From Hybos culiciformis (taxonomy: Eukaryota > Arthropoda > Insecta > Diptera > Hybotidae): a stretch of 64,000 bases of DNA. The position numbers were made by a program, and so were the translations under genes. The notes under the pieces were generated by a model. That model had not been told where the DNA came from and ran no database searches. It saw nothing but the letters and a program-made list of their open reading frames with translations. The stretch lies in assembly GCA_964007475.1 (NCBI GenBank), contig OZ023273.1, positions 129,512,732 to 129,576,731 on the forward strand, given 5' to 3'. Positions 36,501-50,469 of the stretch are shown here, piece by piece (position 1 is the first letter of the stretch; every line of letters begins with the position of its first letter).

Positions 36501-37560
36501 TGTTGCATTTTTTTTTAAGGTGATAATGGTTTGAAGATTTTAATTTTTCAAATATATTTTATAATGTTTATATTTAATATGTAATTTTTTTGTTTATATT
36601 TAATATGTATTTTTTAGAAATAAATTTTGTTGAAGAATAAATCAAGCAATAACTTTAATGAACACTTGAAAGAAAATTTCAAAATCGCAGGAACTGTGAA
36701 CTCTCTCCTACTGACATTAAATTATTTTCCTTTAAGATGTTTATCTGACTTATCAGCTTATTAATGTTCAATAGTGACAGAGATACTAAATTATGAGATG
36801 TTGCTTTGTATACTCGAAATTTTAATGGAAAAATGGACATATGCTACAGCCACATTTGATAAAAATGTTTGATATATTTGTTGGACGTGTTAGTGCGTTC
36901 GGAGCGAAAAAAATGTTTGCAAATGCGATTTCTTTCGTAGTGGTAATAGTGCGTGTATATACAACAACTTTTCTTATACAATTTTACAATTATAGAAATA
37001 AGACACACTTAGTTTAGATCTAAAAGTTTAATCCCGGAGAACTTTTTTTGGTTTTCAATATTCAAATATTATCTATTATCTATTGCATCTCAAGCAAATT
37101 TTGATATTACATATACATTTTTTTTAATTACATATTTCAAATAATGTAAAACTTCAATAATATTATTACAGCATCAGTGCATGCACATATTAATTCTGGT
37201 TATGATGATGATGATGTCTCATTATAGAAATTAACAGAAAATTTGTTCAATTTGTAAAAAATTGAAAATATTTTTGTTAATTTTTTTTTTTATCAATGAC
37301 GACATTATGACTGAAGTTTTTGAATGATTCAAATTCTTTAAGGCTCACAGAGAAAGAATTAAGGGAAAATTAAAAATCATTAACGTTTTGTTTTTAAACT
37401 AATTTTGTTTTTTTCGTTTATAAAAAACATAAATCATATAATAATTTATTTTAGTTCTTCATATCATATTGTACAAATTTGAGCACAAAAAAAAATATTA
37501 AAAAAATGTTTAACGTGTGCGGCTTTTCAATCAGTGTATAATATTAAATTAATACGTATT
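30561..37560. other. AT-rich non-coding stretch, no gene seen
   Basis: Mostly homopolymer-rich AT DNA. It includes a small higher-GC patch at 31031-31088, another at about 31815-31850 (ccggccagccgcagcc) and the repeat remnant at 31690-31778. The minus-strand frame at 32913-33116 is short and without motifs. I see no exon or RNA gene. Confidence 0.65.
31690..31778. repeat. Divergent dispersed repeat, copy A
   Basis: Shares with 61310-61395 an ordered series of blocks: tcttaaa, then tcttaaat(c/t)gaact, then (t)aattcattta/aatttatcc, then tactg(c/t)tctat followed by T-rich sequence. Identity is only moderate and small gaps are needed. It probably represents an old interspersed repeat whose ends I cannot define. 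Confidence 0.4.
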
Positions 37561-40500
37561 TTGGTGGGCGCCATTAATCTTATTAATAAATTCGTCAAAA
37601 TTCCTAAGACAGGTTGTAAATTTTTTGTTAATAGAATTCTTTTGAATGAATATCTTAAGGATTTTGTTTTAATTTCATTTTAACTAAAATATAAATATAA
37701 AAATTAGTAGTATTATGTGTTTGTGGAAACAACATTTTTCCTAAAACCATTAAAACTGTTGGCATAATTTCTTCCGTGTTTACAAATTCTTCTAAGTTTT
37801 AGAATTCCAGTAAAATGATTTTTGGTAATCGAGTACACTCTAAAAAAATAAACATTATAAATTTTGAATTATGTAAAAGGATTTTTTTATCGTTTTGTAA
37901 AATTAATAAAAGTCAAGTGAAAGTCAGTAATATAAACCGCTGATATTTTTTGTTATTTATTTATATATATGAATAATTTGAAAGCCTTCAGACATTAATA
38001 ACATAATTTCATTCATAATTTTACATCTTAATACCTTCATCACTTGTATTTCAAAAATATTTTTGGGTGATTCTATGACATTTGGCATATATCATATTCT
38101 TTTCCGTTAAAAATATTTTCCTAGTTCAAAACTTACCTTTGATGATTTTCTTCTTTTTTTTTTAAACTATATTTAAGAGTAAAAATAACGAATATAATAT
38201 TTAATTATTAAATTTTATTTAATTTATAAAGTACCTCGTATGTAAAAATTATTTTTTTTTTTTATATTTTTTCACATATTATTTTTAATGAGTGGCCAAA
38301 TTATATAAAGTATACTGTAATTAGCATAAACATTAATATGATATCGTGGCATAAGATATTATAATTAAAATAAAGTACTGCGGTAGTAATATGTAAATTA
38401 ATAGTTATTATTACTTTTTTTTTTATATCATAATAAAAAAAAAAGTAAATTAAAATATTTATATTTGAAAAAAAAAAAAAAATTACAATGTTGTGCACAA
38501 AATAAGTAAACTGCGATAAACAAATACATGTTTCTATGGAATAAGCTTACTTTTTGATATTGTTTTGAACACTTGAACTTCAGCTCGATCCAGATCTTTC
38601 TGCTTTAGGGTTATTTCTATGGATCTTCAAGAATTGGAAGAAAATATTGTTAACTTCACTAGTATAACAATATTTGTGTATTACCGCTTGAAGAAGTAAT
38701 ATTATATGACAATTGATATAAGATATCGCGCTATAATGTACTTATCTTGCGAGGACATATGATTATTTTTTTGACGATCCCAATGTTTCGAAATATATAT
38801 AAAATATTCTTTTTTTATATATAATTATTATGGCCTTGAAATTGAACAGTTTTTATCCTCTTATAATTATTACCTATATTTTTTTACGACATTAAATAAA
38901 ACTATTATTTTATCACAAAATTTCTGCACTAAACAAATAATGTATTATATGCTGTGAAATAACATGCATTATTTTTATATAAGTAAAGTGTAATAATTAC
39001 GTAAAATGTGTTAATTAGCTAATCATTATAGGAAGTTATGTTTATTCAAAAAATATTTTTAATACCTATAAGCATCGCAGTACAGTTTAACTGAACTCAT
39101 TTTAATATCTGTTTCCAGTTTAATGAAAAAATATATATATTTTCTTTCGGAAAGTCAACTCAGTGTTAATTTAATTAGTTTTTAAAATTTTAATTTTTAA
39201 TATTGTTATGAAAGATCTTTGATTTATTAATTTAGTTAGTTAATAATTTATATTTATTAATTATGAAAACAAATATCGAAGCAATTCTACCGCATTGCTG
39301 AATTTGACAAAATAAATATAAATCAAAAACTAATGAACTATTAAAATTGAAAAAGTTAAACTTTTCATTTTGAAAGGAAGTGATGAAAACCTTAAGTGAT
39401 AGGTCAAAATAATTTCGCCCCACGAAAAATTTTGAATCATTTTAAATAGGTATTTCCTCTTATTTTAACCAAAATTAAATCATAACTCTATTCAATATTT
39501 TGCATTTTATTTCTCAAGTACATTGTAAAGTGCTCTTCAATAAAAAAAAAATAGTACATTAATTTCTTTGTAAAATATATATAGTAAGTACAGTACATAT
39601 GAATTGGTTTGCTCGAAGTAGAATCTTTTTTTTTAATATATTATAAATATAATCCTTAAATTATTTTTAGTCGAAAGTTATTAATATTTATATAATGATA
39701 TTAAAGTACTTTTTTGCTTGAATTAAGTTTTAGTTTAGATTTTTTGGAAAGGATTATGATTCATTAATTATGATGCTAAAAGGACATAAAGAAAAATTAT
39801 CAAAAATTGTAATTATGCATTTTAAAGTCAGAAATATTTTATTAATTATATTTCGTTCTTGTCAAACTTAAATAAAACCTAAGCAGTTTAAGTTATAATT
39901 TTTTGCTATATTTTAAAGCTGATTTTCTTCCAAGTGCTTTCTTAGTGTGTACATTAAAAACTACTAAGTATGAATTGCATTTAATGAAGAAATACATTTT
40001 TTGGATATTAATAAATTATCGGCGCGTTTATAGTTTTTAATTCTTTCTCATACATTTCTAAAGTATAAAGATAATTAGATAGTAAATTACGATTCCGAAA
40101 TGTATGGTCAACTTTAAACGGAAAATTATAGTTCAAGAACATTTTTCATTCATTTTGAAATTTAGAACTTTAAATAAAATTTGTGATAAATCTATTGATA
40201 CTTGAGACTTATAAAATGATAATTTTATTTATGATAAGTGCAAAAAAGTGTCCACTCGTACCAATTTACTAGTGCATTATGTTAAGTGTGAATGCAATGT
40301 GCATCATATTTTATGAAGTTTTATACTCTTGACTTCATGCAAAATTTCAATTACTTGATGCGGGAAATTTGATTTTTATTGCACAAAACATAATTATGTT
40401 TTATTAAAAAAAAAATATATAATATGTAAATTCTGATATACATTATGTAGTTAAAAGTGTTTATCTAATTGTAGACTAATTGTTTTATATATAATTCATT

Positions 40501-41060
40501 TCGAAGCTTAAGTTGTGCTTAAAGTGTGAAAAATCAATTATCTAGAAAAAACTTATTGAAAAAACAAACTGCAAGGCATCTTGTTCTGAATAATGTAAAA
40601 AAGAAAAAGAAAATGGATTATAAGAAACACTTTTCGTTTCCCTTTGAATATTTTACAAATTTATGACGTAATTCAACTAAGATTTTTATTCACGTACAAA
40701 TTGAATTTTTATGTCTTTTGATTCTTTCAAATAAGTGAAAAATATTTTTTGTTAACCCTTTTTAGATCCTTGATATTAATTTTTTTTTCATATATGAAAA
40801 AAGAAAACGAGGTGAGAAAAGAAATTGAAATATGTTTAGAAAATTTAAATTTTTGAAACTTGATTTAACATCATTAATCTAATCAATGACATAAAGAAAA
40901 TTATTTCAATGTTGGGAATACTGTAGTCGTAACGAAATCTCAACATTTCAAATATTTGTGATTTGTGAGAAGAATTATTATACAAGATAGTAGATAATAT
41001 GCCAATTTGACGAATCTAATTAATAGCGATTCCGAAAACGCAGGTTTGAAGTACTAAACG
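37561..41060. other. AT-rich non-coding stretch, no gene seen
   Basis: Begins with ttggtgggcgcca at 37561-37573, a GC-rich 13-mer that recurs at 51831. The rest is ordinary AT-rich DNA with poly-A and poly-T runs. Minus-strand frames at 38301-38498 and 39232-39423 are low complexity and unsupported. Confidence 0.65.
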
Positions 41061-41122
41061 AGCTCGTTCCTCAAAGTATATAAGGTATATAAGCTCGTTC
41101 CTCAAAGTATATAAGGTATATA
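41061..41122. repeat. 31-bp tandem duplication
   Basis: Two identical 31-bp copies, 41061-41091 and 41092-41122, each running from agctcgttcctcaaagtata to ggtatata, followed by a partial aggtatata. The perfect identity suggests a recent slippage event. Confidence 0.9.
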
Positions 41123-42034
41123 AGGTATATATAAAATTAATGATTTATTAACCAATAAAAAACATATTTTAGCATAATGAGAAGAATATATGTGATTTTT
41201 TTTAATGTCTTTAAATAGTTTCCCATTCACCGATAACAATTTATTAATTCCGTACATTGTATATCTTCTAAGTTATCATGTCTTTGATCAAAATTACAAA
41301 TGTACGAATAAATCAATTTTTTTTTCAAACACACCTCATATAAAATTTTTATTTTTTTTTACCCAGTGTAGATTGCATAAAATTGTAAAATAAAAGGTAT
41401 AATACATTTTTTATAAATCAATTGACAGGCCATAAATAAAAGGTGAATTTTTAATATTCACAAAACAAAACAAAAAAAAAAAGAAAAAAAAATAAATAAT
41501 ATAAAATTTGGGAAAATTTTTTCTTATAAAATTTTCATTTTTCCTGTAACAATCCTTTCCATAAATTCTCTGGTGTTCTCAAATTGCATAGTAGTTTTGG
41601 TCGTAATAGATCAATCACTTTACACACGTTCTGTTATTTCTAATTTTTTATTTTTTTTTATTATTATAAAAATTGAATAAAATATTTGAATTGAAAAGTT
41701 TATGTTGATTTGATTCAAAGCGTAATAAAATGTTTTCCTATTTTTATTCTTATTTTAATATTTGAGTCATGAGAAGAATTTTAGCAGTGCCTTAGATCTG
41801 TTATTATTGGAGTAAAAGATGGATTGAGCAAGGTTTGTTCGCTAATTAGCAATAAATAAATTGTTCGAATCATTCTCATCATTCAGCATAAATGTACTAT
41901 AACAAGATTTACACATGAAAAAGTAAGGCTTGCACAGAGCTCAATTTTTTATTTACTCAACTCAAAAAAATATGCATGTGAAGTTCTGTATTCTTAAAAT
42001 TATTTTAATTGTCCATTTGACAAGGCTAAAGTCA

Positions 42035-42160
42035 ATAAAGCTCAATTTTTTTTATCCGATTAAATCCGATTTATTATCCGATCAAGCTCAAATTTTGCTG
42101 TAATGCTATTGTGCAAAATTTCATGTCGATCGGATGACGGGAAATTGGTCAAATTATACT
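42035..42160. repeat. Possible worn repeat fragment
   Basis: A less AT-rich patch with three tccgat repeats and a segment aatttcatgtcgatcggatgacgg. This phrasing resembles interspersed repeats of invertebrates, but I cannot name a family and see no ends. Confidence 0.3.
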
Positions 42161-45100
42161 TGTAAAATTTCGGGACAATCAATGTTTATCAACGAAATAT
42201 TATTGTAAAATTATGTGTATATGATTTTTATCTAATATACCAATTATTCCGTTGCTAATGCTTTCTTTCTTACGACACATTTTTGTCATATTCTGAACGA
42301 ATTCCTTCCTATATCTTCAGATTATTGAAATATTGATTTTTTTTTATAGTTATAAATTATATCCATAAAATATTATAATCTAAAATTTTCCTGTTTATCA
42401 AAAAAAACTACTTGTTTTAGAGAAAAATATTAAGTTTCAAAAGAGAAAATGTATGTATAAGTCTTATGATTTTTAAGGTAATTTTTTCTGCAGCCTCATG
42501 CACTAAATTTAAATGATGTATGGGATTTTTTTTTTACGTAAAATTAATGTTGTTGTATTATATATAATAATGTTATTTAGTTTTCATATTTGACTGATCG
42601 ATTTACAGATGAAGTTATTTTTTTGTGGTAAAAAATACATTTTTTAGAAATTTTAAATTTGATGCATAAGGGAATTTCATAAAAGTTTTTATGAAACAAA
42701 AAAAAAAAATTTAAAAAATATATTTCTATATGAATCAAAAGGTAAATTTCTTCAAATAATAAAAAAAACTAATTTATGTATAGTTCCAAGATCATTACAA
42801 TTTTTTTAATTTTTACTATTTGACATTTTGAAAATATAGAACAATACCTTATGAAGTAAATTCCTCTAATCGACATCAAGCAACACATTCTTTTTATCTA
42901 AAAAATTTTGTATGACAATTATTTAAACCCTTGACTGATAGCCTCTAACTTCGAAACTCGAAGTGTTGGAAACCCTAATCGAGGTAAAAGTGATCGAGAT
43001 TCTGTATATTTTGGCCTTAAACGAATAAAAGAGGATTTGCTGGTGGGATTTGTGTGTAGCCTTAATTGTCCTTAATTGTTTATGTCTTTATCTTAATTTC
43101 CTTCATTGTTATCATTACAGCCATCCTCTTTCTACCATTTATATTTACATATAAAATTTTTTTTCTTAATTTTCAGTATTTTCTAGTAATTTTTACTCTT
43201 TGTTACTCACTGGACAATTTATACATACGTGTATAGAACATCATATTAAATTTTTTTAACGAAAACTTTTTATTTATAATAAAATGGAATTTGATACATA
43301 GTTTTCACAAGAATGACATTGATTTGATATTTGGTTGCGGAAGAAATTATTATTAAAAGATTGATGAGTTTTCTTTGGATATTGTTGGGTATAAAAAAAA
43401 AATAAGTACATTTAGGTGAAATATGTTCAATTCTCTAAGTCTAACAAAAACTAAATAAAACATTGACTTGTATGAGATTTCATATAGCACAGTAATTAAC
43501 AGGAGTTTCGTAATTTTATAATACAGAAAGTTGCACAAACACAATCAGCATACTGATATTTATTATATTATAATCCAAATATTGAAAAAAATGGAATTTT
43601 TTAACTAAAAATGACGAATCTCAGTAATGACTACAGTATTGTTGAATCGCAAAACCATTTCTGGTATCATAATTTTGCTTAAGCAACTTTTTTTAGATTT
43701 CTGATTAAGGTGTTGTGTTATCTTTAAATACGAATTTTTAGAATTTTAATTCGGGGTCAATTACATACTATGCACATGATGAATTATTATAAAATAACTC
43801 CATTACTATACATATGTATGTCCTTCACGTGGCGAAATATGTATTATATATTTGTACATTATGAATTTCATAAAAAATAATTTTATTTTATTTACATATT
43901 TTTGAAATTATCTGTTTTATTTTTGACTTGACGTCTATACAACGAATTTGAAATTTATGGCTGAAAGGGAGTTTTTTGTTACCAAAAGTGCTTTCATGTG
44001 TATCTCCAGGTTTTGACAAAATAATGTTCATCATTGAAAACATTTTTATATTTATTTATACAATAATTCATACAAATATGTATATGTACTTAGATATATG
44101 GAATACAAGTATGTGATAGAAAATCTTCAAATCTTTCAAAAATACATTACTTATTTATTAGTTATTGTCACAAAACATGATTTTCCATTTTATGCAGATA
44201 TATACCTAATGTGTTAAATATTTTTCTTTCGGCAATAATAACCAAAACAAAAATGTATAGTGAAAAAATTAAAAGGTCGTTTTTTTTTTTGCAAGAAAGG
44301 ATTTTTGTTACAAATCTGTCACTTAAAAAAACGAACGTTGTAAAAGTTTTTGATATTATACACACATCATAAAAATTAATTTTAATTTTTTCGTTTTGTC
44401 CTTTATTTTGTATTGTGTTTCTTATTATATGTTAATTCCTTCCAAAAATAATTTCTAAAGAGTATAAGAAGGAGTTAAAGTTAAGTAGGTAAAAAAAATA
44501 TATGTAAGGAAAATCTAATAAATACTTTTTAAATATTAAAATTTTTTTTTGATAACTTTGTTAAGTTTATTTTTCATTTGACAACACTTTAGACTTAAAA
44601 GATTTTTGGATAGTAATATTGTCCCACCTAATCGTTGACGATTTTTTATTAATTTTAAAAATAAATTAAAACTAATACTTGTTCTTAAAACGGAGACTGC
44701 TTCATATGAACGTGACACTTCGTTTAGAAATACCTACACAATGACATAATGACACTTTGTTTATAAATACACATAGTAAATGCAAGATTTTGAGCACATA
44801 TTATCAGTGTGTAAATCTAATATAATGCATTATATGTTAATCCTAGTAGGATACGTAGTTTTACTACATATTTGTAAGACATAGGTTTAAGAATATGGTC
44901 CGAAAGTGTCAAAGTTACATTAGGATTACTATATTTCATTGTTTTTAACTGTTCAGACTACATTTTTTTATCATTGCTCCTCATACAATTTATTTGAGAG
45001 AAATGTACAAAAATTAACTTTTATATGTATTCAAAGTTGCTACAGCTATAAAAAATAATTGAAAATATAACATAACAAAAAAAATTCTTAAAAAAAAAAT

Positions 45101-45532
45101 TAATAAAATAAAAATGAATTTAATGTAATCGAATTAATCATTTAATCAAGCAAATGCAAGTTAAATGACACAAAAAATATGCTTTATGCTGTACGCGAAA
45201 TCGCACAATACATAAAGTCAGAACTTTTTTTTTTTCAGAGTATATTGACTAGAGTAAAAAAATATGTTTTTCTTATTTTATATTTTTCATACGAATAAAT
45301 TAACATGAATTTTGTTGGTATTAACTCATTACATCTTTCATTTGAGAAATAAATTCCTTTGCGATTTTACTTAACTTAATTTTTCGTCTGACATCCTCTA
45401 ACAACCCTCGCCGTTCTAAATTTATATTTAACTATTAAACCATCAGGTTATTAAAGCCTTGTTCACGATGGATGTATTAATATTAATTAAATAATTTCCA
45501 GCAAAATGTGCGATCAGTCCTATATATTCAGA

Positions 45533-45580
45533 TTGATGTGAAGTTAAAATTGATGTGAAATTAAGGATGTGAAGTTATAA
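45533..45580. repeat. Short minisatellite, three units
   Basis: The motif gatgtgaa(g/a)tta occurs at 45535, 45552 and 45566, with spacings of 17 and 14 bp. Confidence 0.7.
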
Positions 45581-48500
45581 GGATTTTTATCAACCTTTTC
45601 AAATTATTTTACAACTTTTTCAGGCTACTATTGGAATTACGAACGTAATATTTATTTCACAAAGCTAACATTGTTGACTGTTATTTCAACTTGAATGTAA
45701 TTTCATTATGCAATTTTAAAGAAAAAGTGTTCACCCCTTTTTTTATGTTTTTAAAAATGAAAAAAAAAAAAATCTGAATCTACCCTTTCAGATATTAATT
45801 TTAAAACAGATTGAATATAAATAATAATAAGAAGTAAAAAAAAAAAAATTCATGTCGTAAAATGAATTACTTTCATTATTGCATTTGACAAATATTCAAT
45901 GATTTTAATTTATAAAATTGAATCATGATTGGAAAATATTTTGATGAGTTAACATTTGAAATAAATTAATTTTTTAAAGAATTATATATAAGTATGTAAT
46001 ATGTATAAGTACAAATGTTGTAATTGTCTCGACGTATAAATGAAAAATAATTTTTCATTAAATTAAAGCTTCCTTTTTATCGAAGCATTGCATATTATAT
46101 TATTTGTTTAATTTTAATTTAATATTAAAATTTTATTCATTAATAAATGACATTGAGGGTAAAAAATAAAAATAATTTTTTATTATGGAATGCCTGTGTC
46201 ATGGAAATAGTTTATAATGAATTAGATTTGAAGGTCAACTGACTAAAAACGACCATTCTTTTAATACCTATCAAAATAATAATTTTTGAATGTTAGGTTT
46301 TTGTCTGAAAGTAAACATAACAAGATGTAATTAAGTAGAAAAGAAATAAATTGCTCAAACTCTCAAAAATCAAGAAATATGAAGACATTTGCATTTATTT
46401 TGAAATATTTTTAAATAAATTTGCAGACAATAAAATTTTTATAGAATAGGTACGTAAAATATTTTAATAATTTTTTTTTTACTTTATTTTAAATGTATTC
46501 AGAAGTCAATGTTTGAATGCAAAGTGCAATTTTTTTTTCTGTTTACCATTCCTGAAATTTTATAAGATTGTTAATCGTTAATAACTTTACCACTTAATTA
46601 ATTACTTCTTTTACTACAATTAGGTGTACTGATTATTTATTGGTACTTATTTTGGACATAGAAGTTTAGGTATTTGAAAAAATGTTAACACTATTCGACC
46701 ATTTAAGGAAGAAAATGTTAAACACATTTCACATTTCTAATTAAATTAGTTTTGCATTTAACGTTTCTTCAATTTCTTCCTAGAATTGAACTCACGTATA
46801 CCATGGAAATCTGTTTTCAGTTCCCAATACAAATCCTTGCAGGCATACACTAACTTTCATCGGCTTCTATTTTCAGTCCTATTTCAATTCCTGGAATACA
46901 ATCTTGTATTTAATTTATGAACTCGGGAATAAAAATCAGAAAATAGAAAAATTAGAAAAAAGAAAATGTTTACTTTGCAATTCAACATTGCCTGAGAATT
47001 TTCATTTAATTTTTCCATTGTAATAATGATAATAGTGACAAAAATAAATAATTTCAAAAACAATTTTTTTTTTTTAATATACGAAAATAATTTGGCTTTG
47101 TTTCAAAATATCGCATAAAATTTATTATTATTATTAGTCTTAATTTTTTGTAATTTTTAATAATGCACATTTATAATAAAATAGAACATCATCGGTCTCA
47201 CAATGTTAGAATGGGTGCAATATGAAAATAATTTTGATTTAAGTTTGTGCCAATTGTAAAAAAAAAATTATGTGTAGATTTTTAGATTTTTTAGTTTTTT
47301 TAGATTTTTGTACTTTGTAAGAACTCCATTTCCATTTATTTCCTATTTATGAGGAGTTAGTCCTCTTCTTCGTCCGAGAAAACTATTATCTATTTAGTCA
47401 ACCACTCATCTAGATTGAGTTTACAGTTTTGCTATTCTATCTAGGTTTTATTTAAAATGACATCAAGAGTGTAAAATACGTATCTGCAATATTTAAAGAT
47501 ATGTTTGAATTTTTTTTAAAGTAGATACACTTACTTACTATCCTTGAATTAGATGAGATTTTATTGAATGAACTATTCAGCAATATTAAAATATATATTT
47601 AGCAAACATTTTTTATATATCTAAAGGGAAATTTTAGTGCTCCTAAAATAATCAATACAATCTAAATTAAACCTGGTTTTCAAATACAAAAAAAAAACTC
47701 TTAATTTACATTTATGACACACTCTAATATACACAGGCGCTTTTCTTTTTTTTTTTTTAAATAAAATAGAATTCAAAATATGGCAACCAGAGTATGAATT
47801 TGATATATTGTGCGTTCATAAAAGAATAAAGAAATGTAATTATTCAAAAATATATTTAATTTAAAAATGAATAAAAAATTTGAGCAGACAATATGAAACA
47901 AAAAGATATTTTTATTGTTAAATAGTTGGAAAAAAATGTATCATATCTTTTTGAATAATATAAATTTAAAAAAAATTTCATTATTGCAGCGATGCAAAAC
48001 TTTTTGAAATTAACACAAAAAATATTTGAATATTAATTGCCTTATAAAATTATTAGATTTATTTTTTAAGATTTTTTTTATCTTTTAGTATTACAAAATA
48101 ATAAGCAAAAAAATTGTTGTGTTCAAAAGCTTCCTATAATGAGTTTCAAAATTATTTTTTTTAATGTGCCAAAACCATCTCAACGTCAAATAAAGTTCAA
48201 GAAGGTCTTAATCTTCTTAATCATATTAAATTCACTATCTCACTATATGTACGCTTTTGAAGCTTGAAAATGTTAAAATTTAATTTTTTTTTTATACTTA
48301 CTAATTAAAGAAAGTCAGTCTCTTTCTAATATGTAGAAAAATTTTATAATAATCTTTAGATTCTGTACAGTTACACTTTTTTATAGATGTAAGTATAGTA
48401 GAACGAAGTAATTAGGTATACCTGTATTAAATGCAGAGATATGAAACATCATTACGCGCTCAATTTATTTTTCCTCATAAATGACCACAACAAATTGAAT

Positions 48501-49179
48501 ACTTTTATTTGAAATGAATTAATTTTAATTATTATAACATGAAAAACTCTATAATTAACAGTGTTTCCAATTAAAGTTTAGATAAATGTATAAATTATGA
48601 TACTATTAACTTTTGTAATATGAAAAAATGACAAGAACAAAAACAAAAAAAAGTACAATAAAGGTCATGATTGCATTTAAATTAAATTTATATCAAATTA
48701 ATTAAAACGTGATCAAAATTATTTTATTTTTTCTTTAAAAAACCATTAACTATAATTCTATAAATTTAATCTTAACAAGAAGGTACCATTTTATTAGAAA
48801 AAATAAAAAACAATTTAATTATTTAGAAATAGAAAATAAAATTAAAAAGTTCACTGATTAAGAAATTTATCGGAAAATCTAATGCATATTATAATTTTTT
48901 GAACTTAAAATAAAAAAAAAAAATTAAACAGAATTAAATTCCAAATTAGGTAAATTAAATTTCTGTTTATTACTTTTCATAAGAAATATCCATAAAATTT
49001 TTTGTTTCGGTTTTTTATTTTTCATTCATGATATAGAAAGAAATAAAAAATTTTTAATGCATTTCTGAGACAAAATATATATAATTCAATTCTGCATTCA
49101 ATCAAATAATAATAATAAATTTTTTTTTTAAGGGCCTTTTATCATCAAAATTTGGAAAAAAATATGTTCTCATTTTTGG

Positions 49180-49375
49180 TCTGTACGTTCGTCATCGTCC
49201 ATTCCACACTAAATAAAGGTCATGGAAATTTTTTACTGAAAATTAATTGATTTCGATGAAAATTAGTGTGTATGTAGATTGTACGTACCTTTAAATGTTT
49301 ATACCTTTAAGCAAATGTTAAGTTTCGGTTGAGTGCAAGGATACGATTTGGGGGCTGCAAATGTAGATAGTATCG
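49180..49375. repeat. Possible worn Helitron-type or other repeat fragment
   Basis: Contains ctgtacgttcgtcatcgtcc followed by attccacact, then gatttcgatgaaaattagtg and a gggggctgcaaatgtag tail. The order of a GTCCGTC-like run followed by a GATTTCGATGAAAATT-like phrase recalls the 5' parts of insect Helitrons and similar repeats (recalled, not searched). A related gatttcgatgaaatt occurs near 61207. No TC or CTAG ends could be fixed. Confidence 0.35.
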
Positions 49376-50187
49376 GATTGATTTCAAGAACTGAAGAAAA
49401 ATGTTAAATGCTTAATTATACTGAATCTAATTTCATAATTTTTTTTTCCCAATAACTAAGTGAATTTTCATATTATTTAAAGATAATTTTAAGTATGATA
49501 TTGAAGTTAAACTTTAATTTTGTCACTTTTCCAGAAAACATGAATTGTTATTTTCCATATTTTTTTATTTGTTTGCTGCGTAGAGTAACATTAGCCATTT
49601 GCTGTCGTGAAGTATAGCAATGATGTATTTATCGATTTCTTAATATCCGGATTAAATAAATTGGATGATAAATAATAAATGATAAAATTATATGTACAGG
49701 AAAATTTAGCTATGTAAGACTTATTTGAAAAACTTGAATCTAAAGCTATCAATAAAAACAAATATCGTACCAATCACATAATGATAAATAAAAATTTGTA
49801 AACAATATATCTATTCATTATAAATTAAACAAAATTTAGAAGTTCCTAAGAGCATATCACAACAGCCCGGTTTTTAAACAACCAATTATGATAAAAATGT
49901 ACAATTTTATATTATAAATTTGGATACGCATATATATATGTACTTACATTACATTATACATTGATAATATAAATTTTTTTTATATATGTATACACATAGT
50001 GTATTTAATCATTAACATTTATTCTTGATTGCTAAAATTTAATCTATTTAAATATAACGCAAGCTCCAAAGTTTTATCATTTGTGGTGCTAAGTTATTAC
50101 ATATAAAATAAAAGTTAAAAATTGAAATAAAAAAATGTTAAATATATTTTTATTTTTTTTTGTTCTTTCGTATCCTTATATTTATAT

Positions 50188-50469
50188 ATATTTTTAATTG
50201 TTTTTTTTGAGGATGAGGATAAAATAAAACGAATAGTTTATCTTTTTTTAATCTACTGCCAATATATTTCGTTTCTTGTTTTGAAACTTCTTCAGGGCTA
50301 TGTACATAATATATAAAGAAATATTTTATTTAAAAATTCTTTATATATTATGTACATAGCCCTGAAGAAGTTTCAAAACAAGAATCGAAATATATTGGCA
50401 GTAGATTAAAAAAAGATAAACTATTCGTTTTATTTTATCCTCATCCTCAAAAAAAAAATTAAAAATATG
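50188..50469. repeat. Near-perfect long inverted repeat (112-bp core arms)
   Basis: Core arms at 50209-50320 and 50337-50448 are reverse complements at 111 of 112 positions (one T/A difference, near 50272/50385) around a 16-base loop. The arms extend outward through a poly-T/poly-A tract and a tatttttaa block to about 50188 and 50469 with small differences. Each arm contains a ccctgaagaagtttc...cgaaatatat phrase reminiscent of the CCTGAAGA...CGAAA segments found in untranslated parts of several invertebrate retroelements, including Penelope-like ones (inference). No open frame is present. Such near-identity points to a recent inverted duplication or a foldback element. Confidence 0.9.

Larger units (their letters stand above)
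41123..50187. other. AT-rich non-coding stretch with repeat-like patches
   Basis: Contains two patches that read like worn transposable-element text (42035-42160 and 49180-49375) and a short repeat at 45533-45580. Open frames at 41205-41393, 43353-43544, 44168-44365, 44536-44718 and 49591-49773 are 60-65 codons with no recognisable motif. A more balanced patch at about 46780-46890 (accatggaaatctg, ccttgcaggcatac) is unexplained. No RNA gene was seen. Confidence 0.6.
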
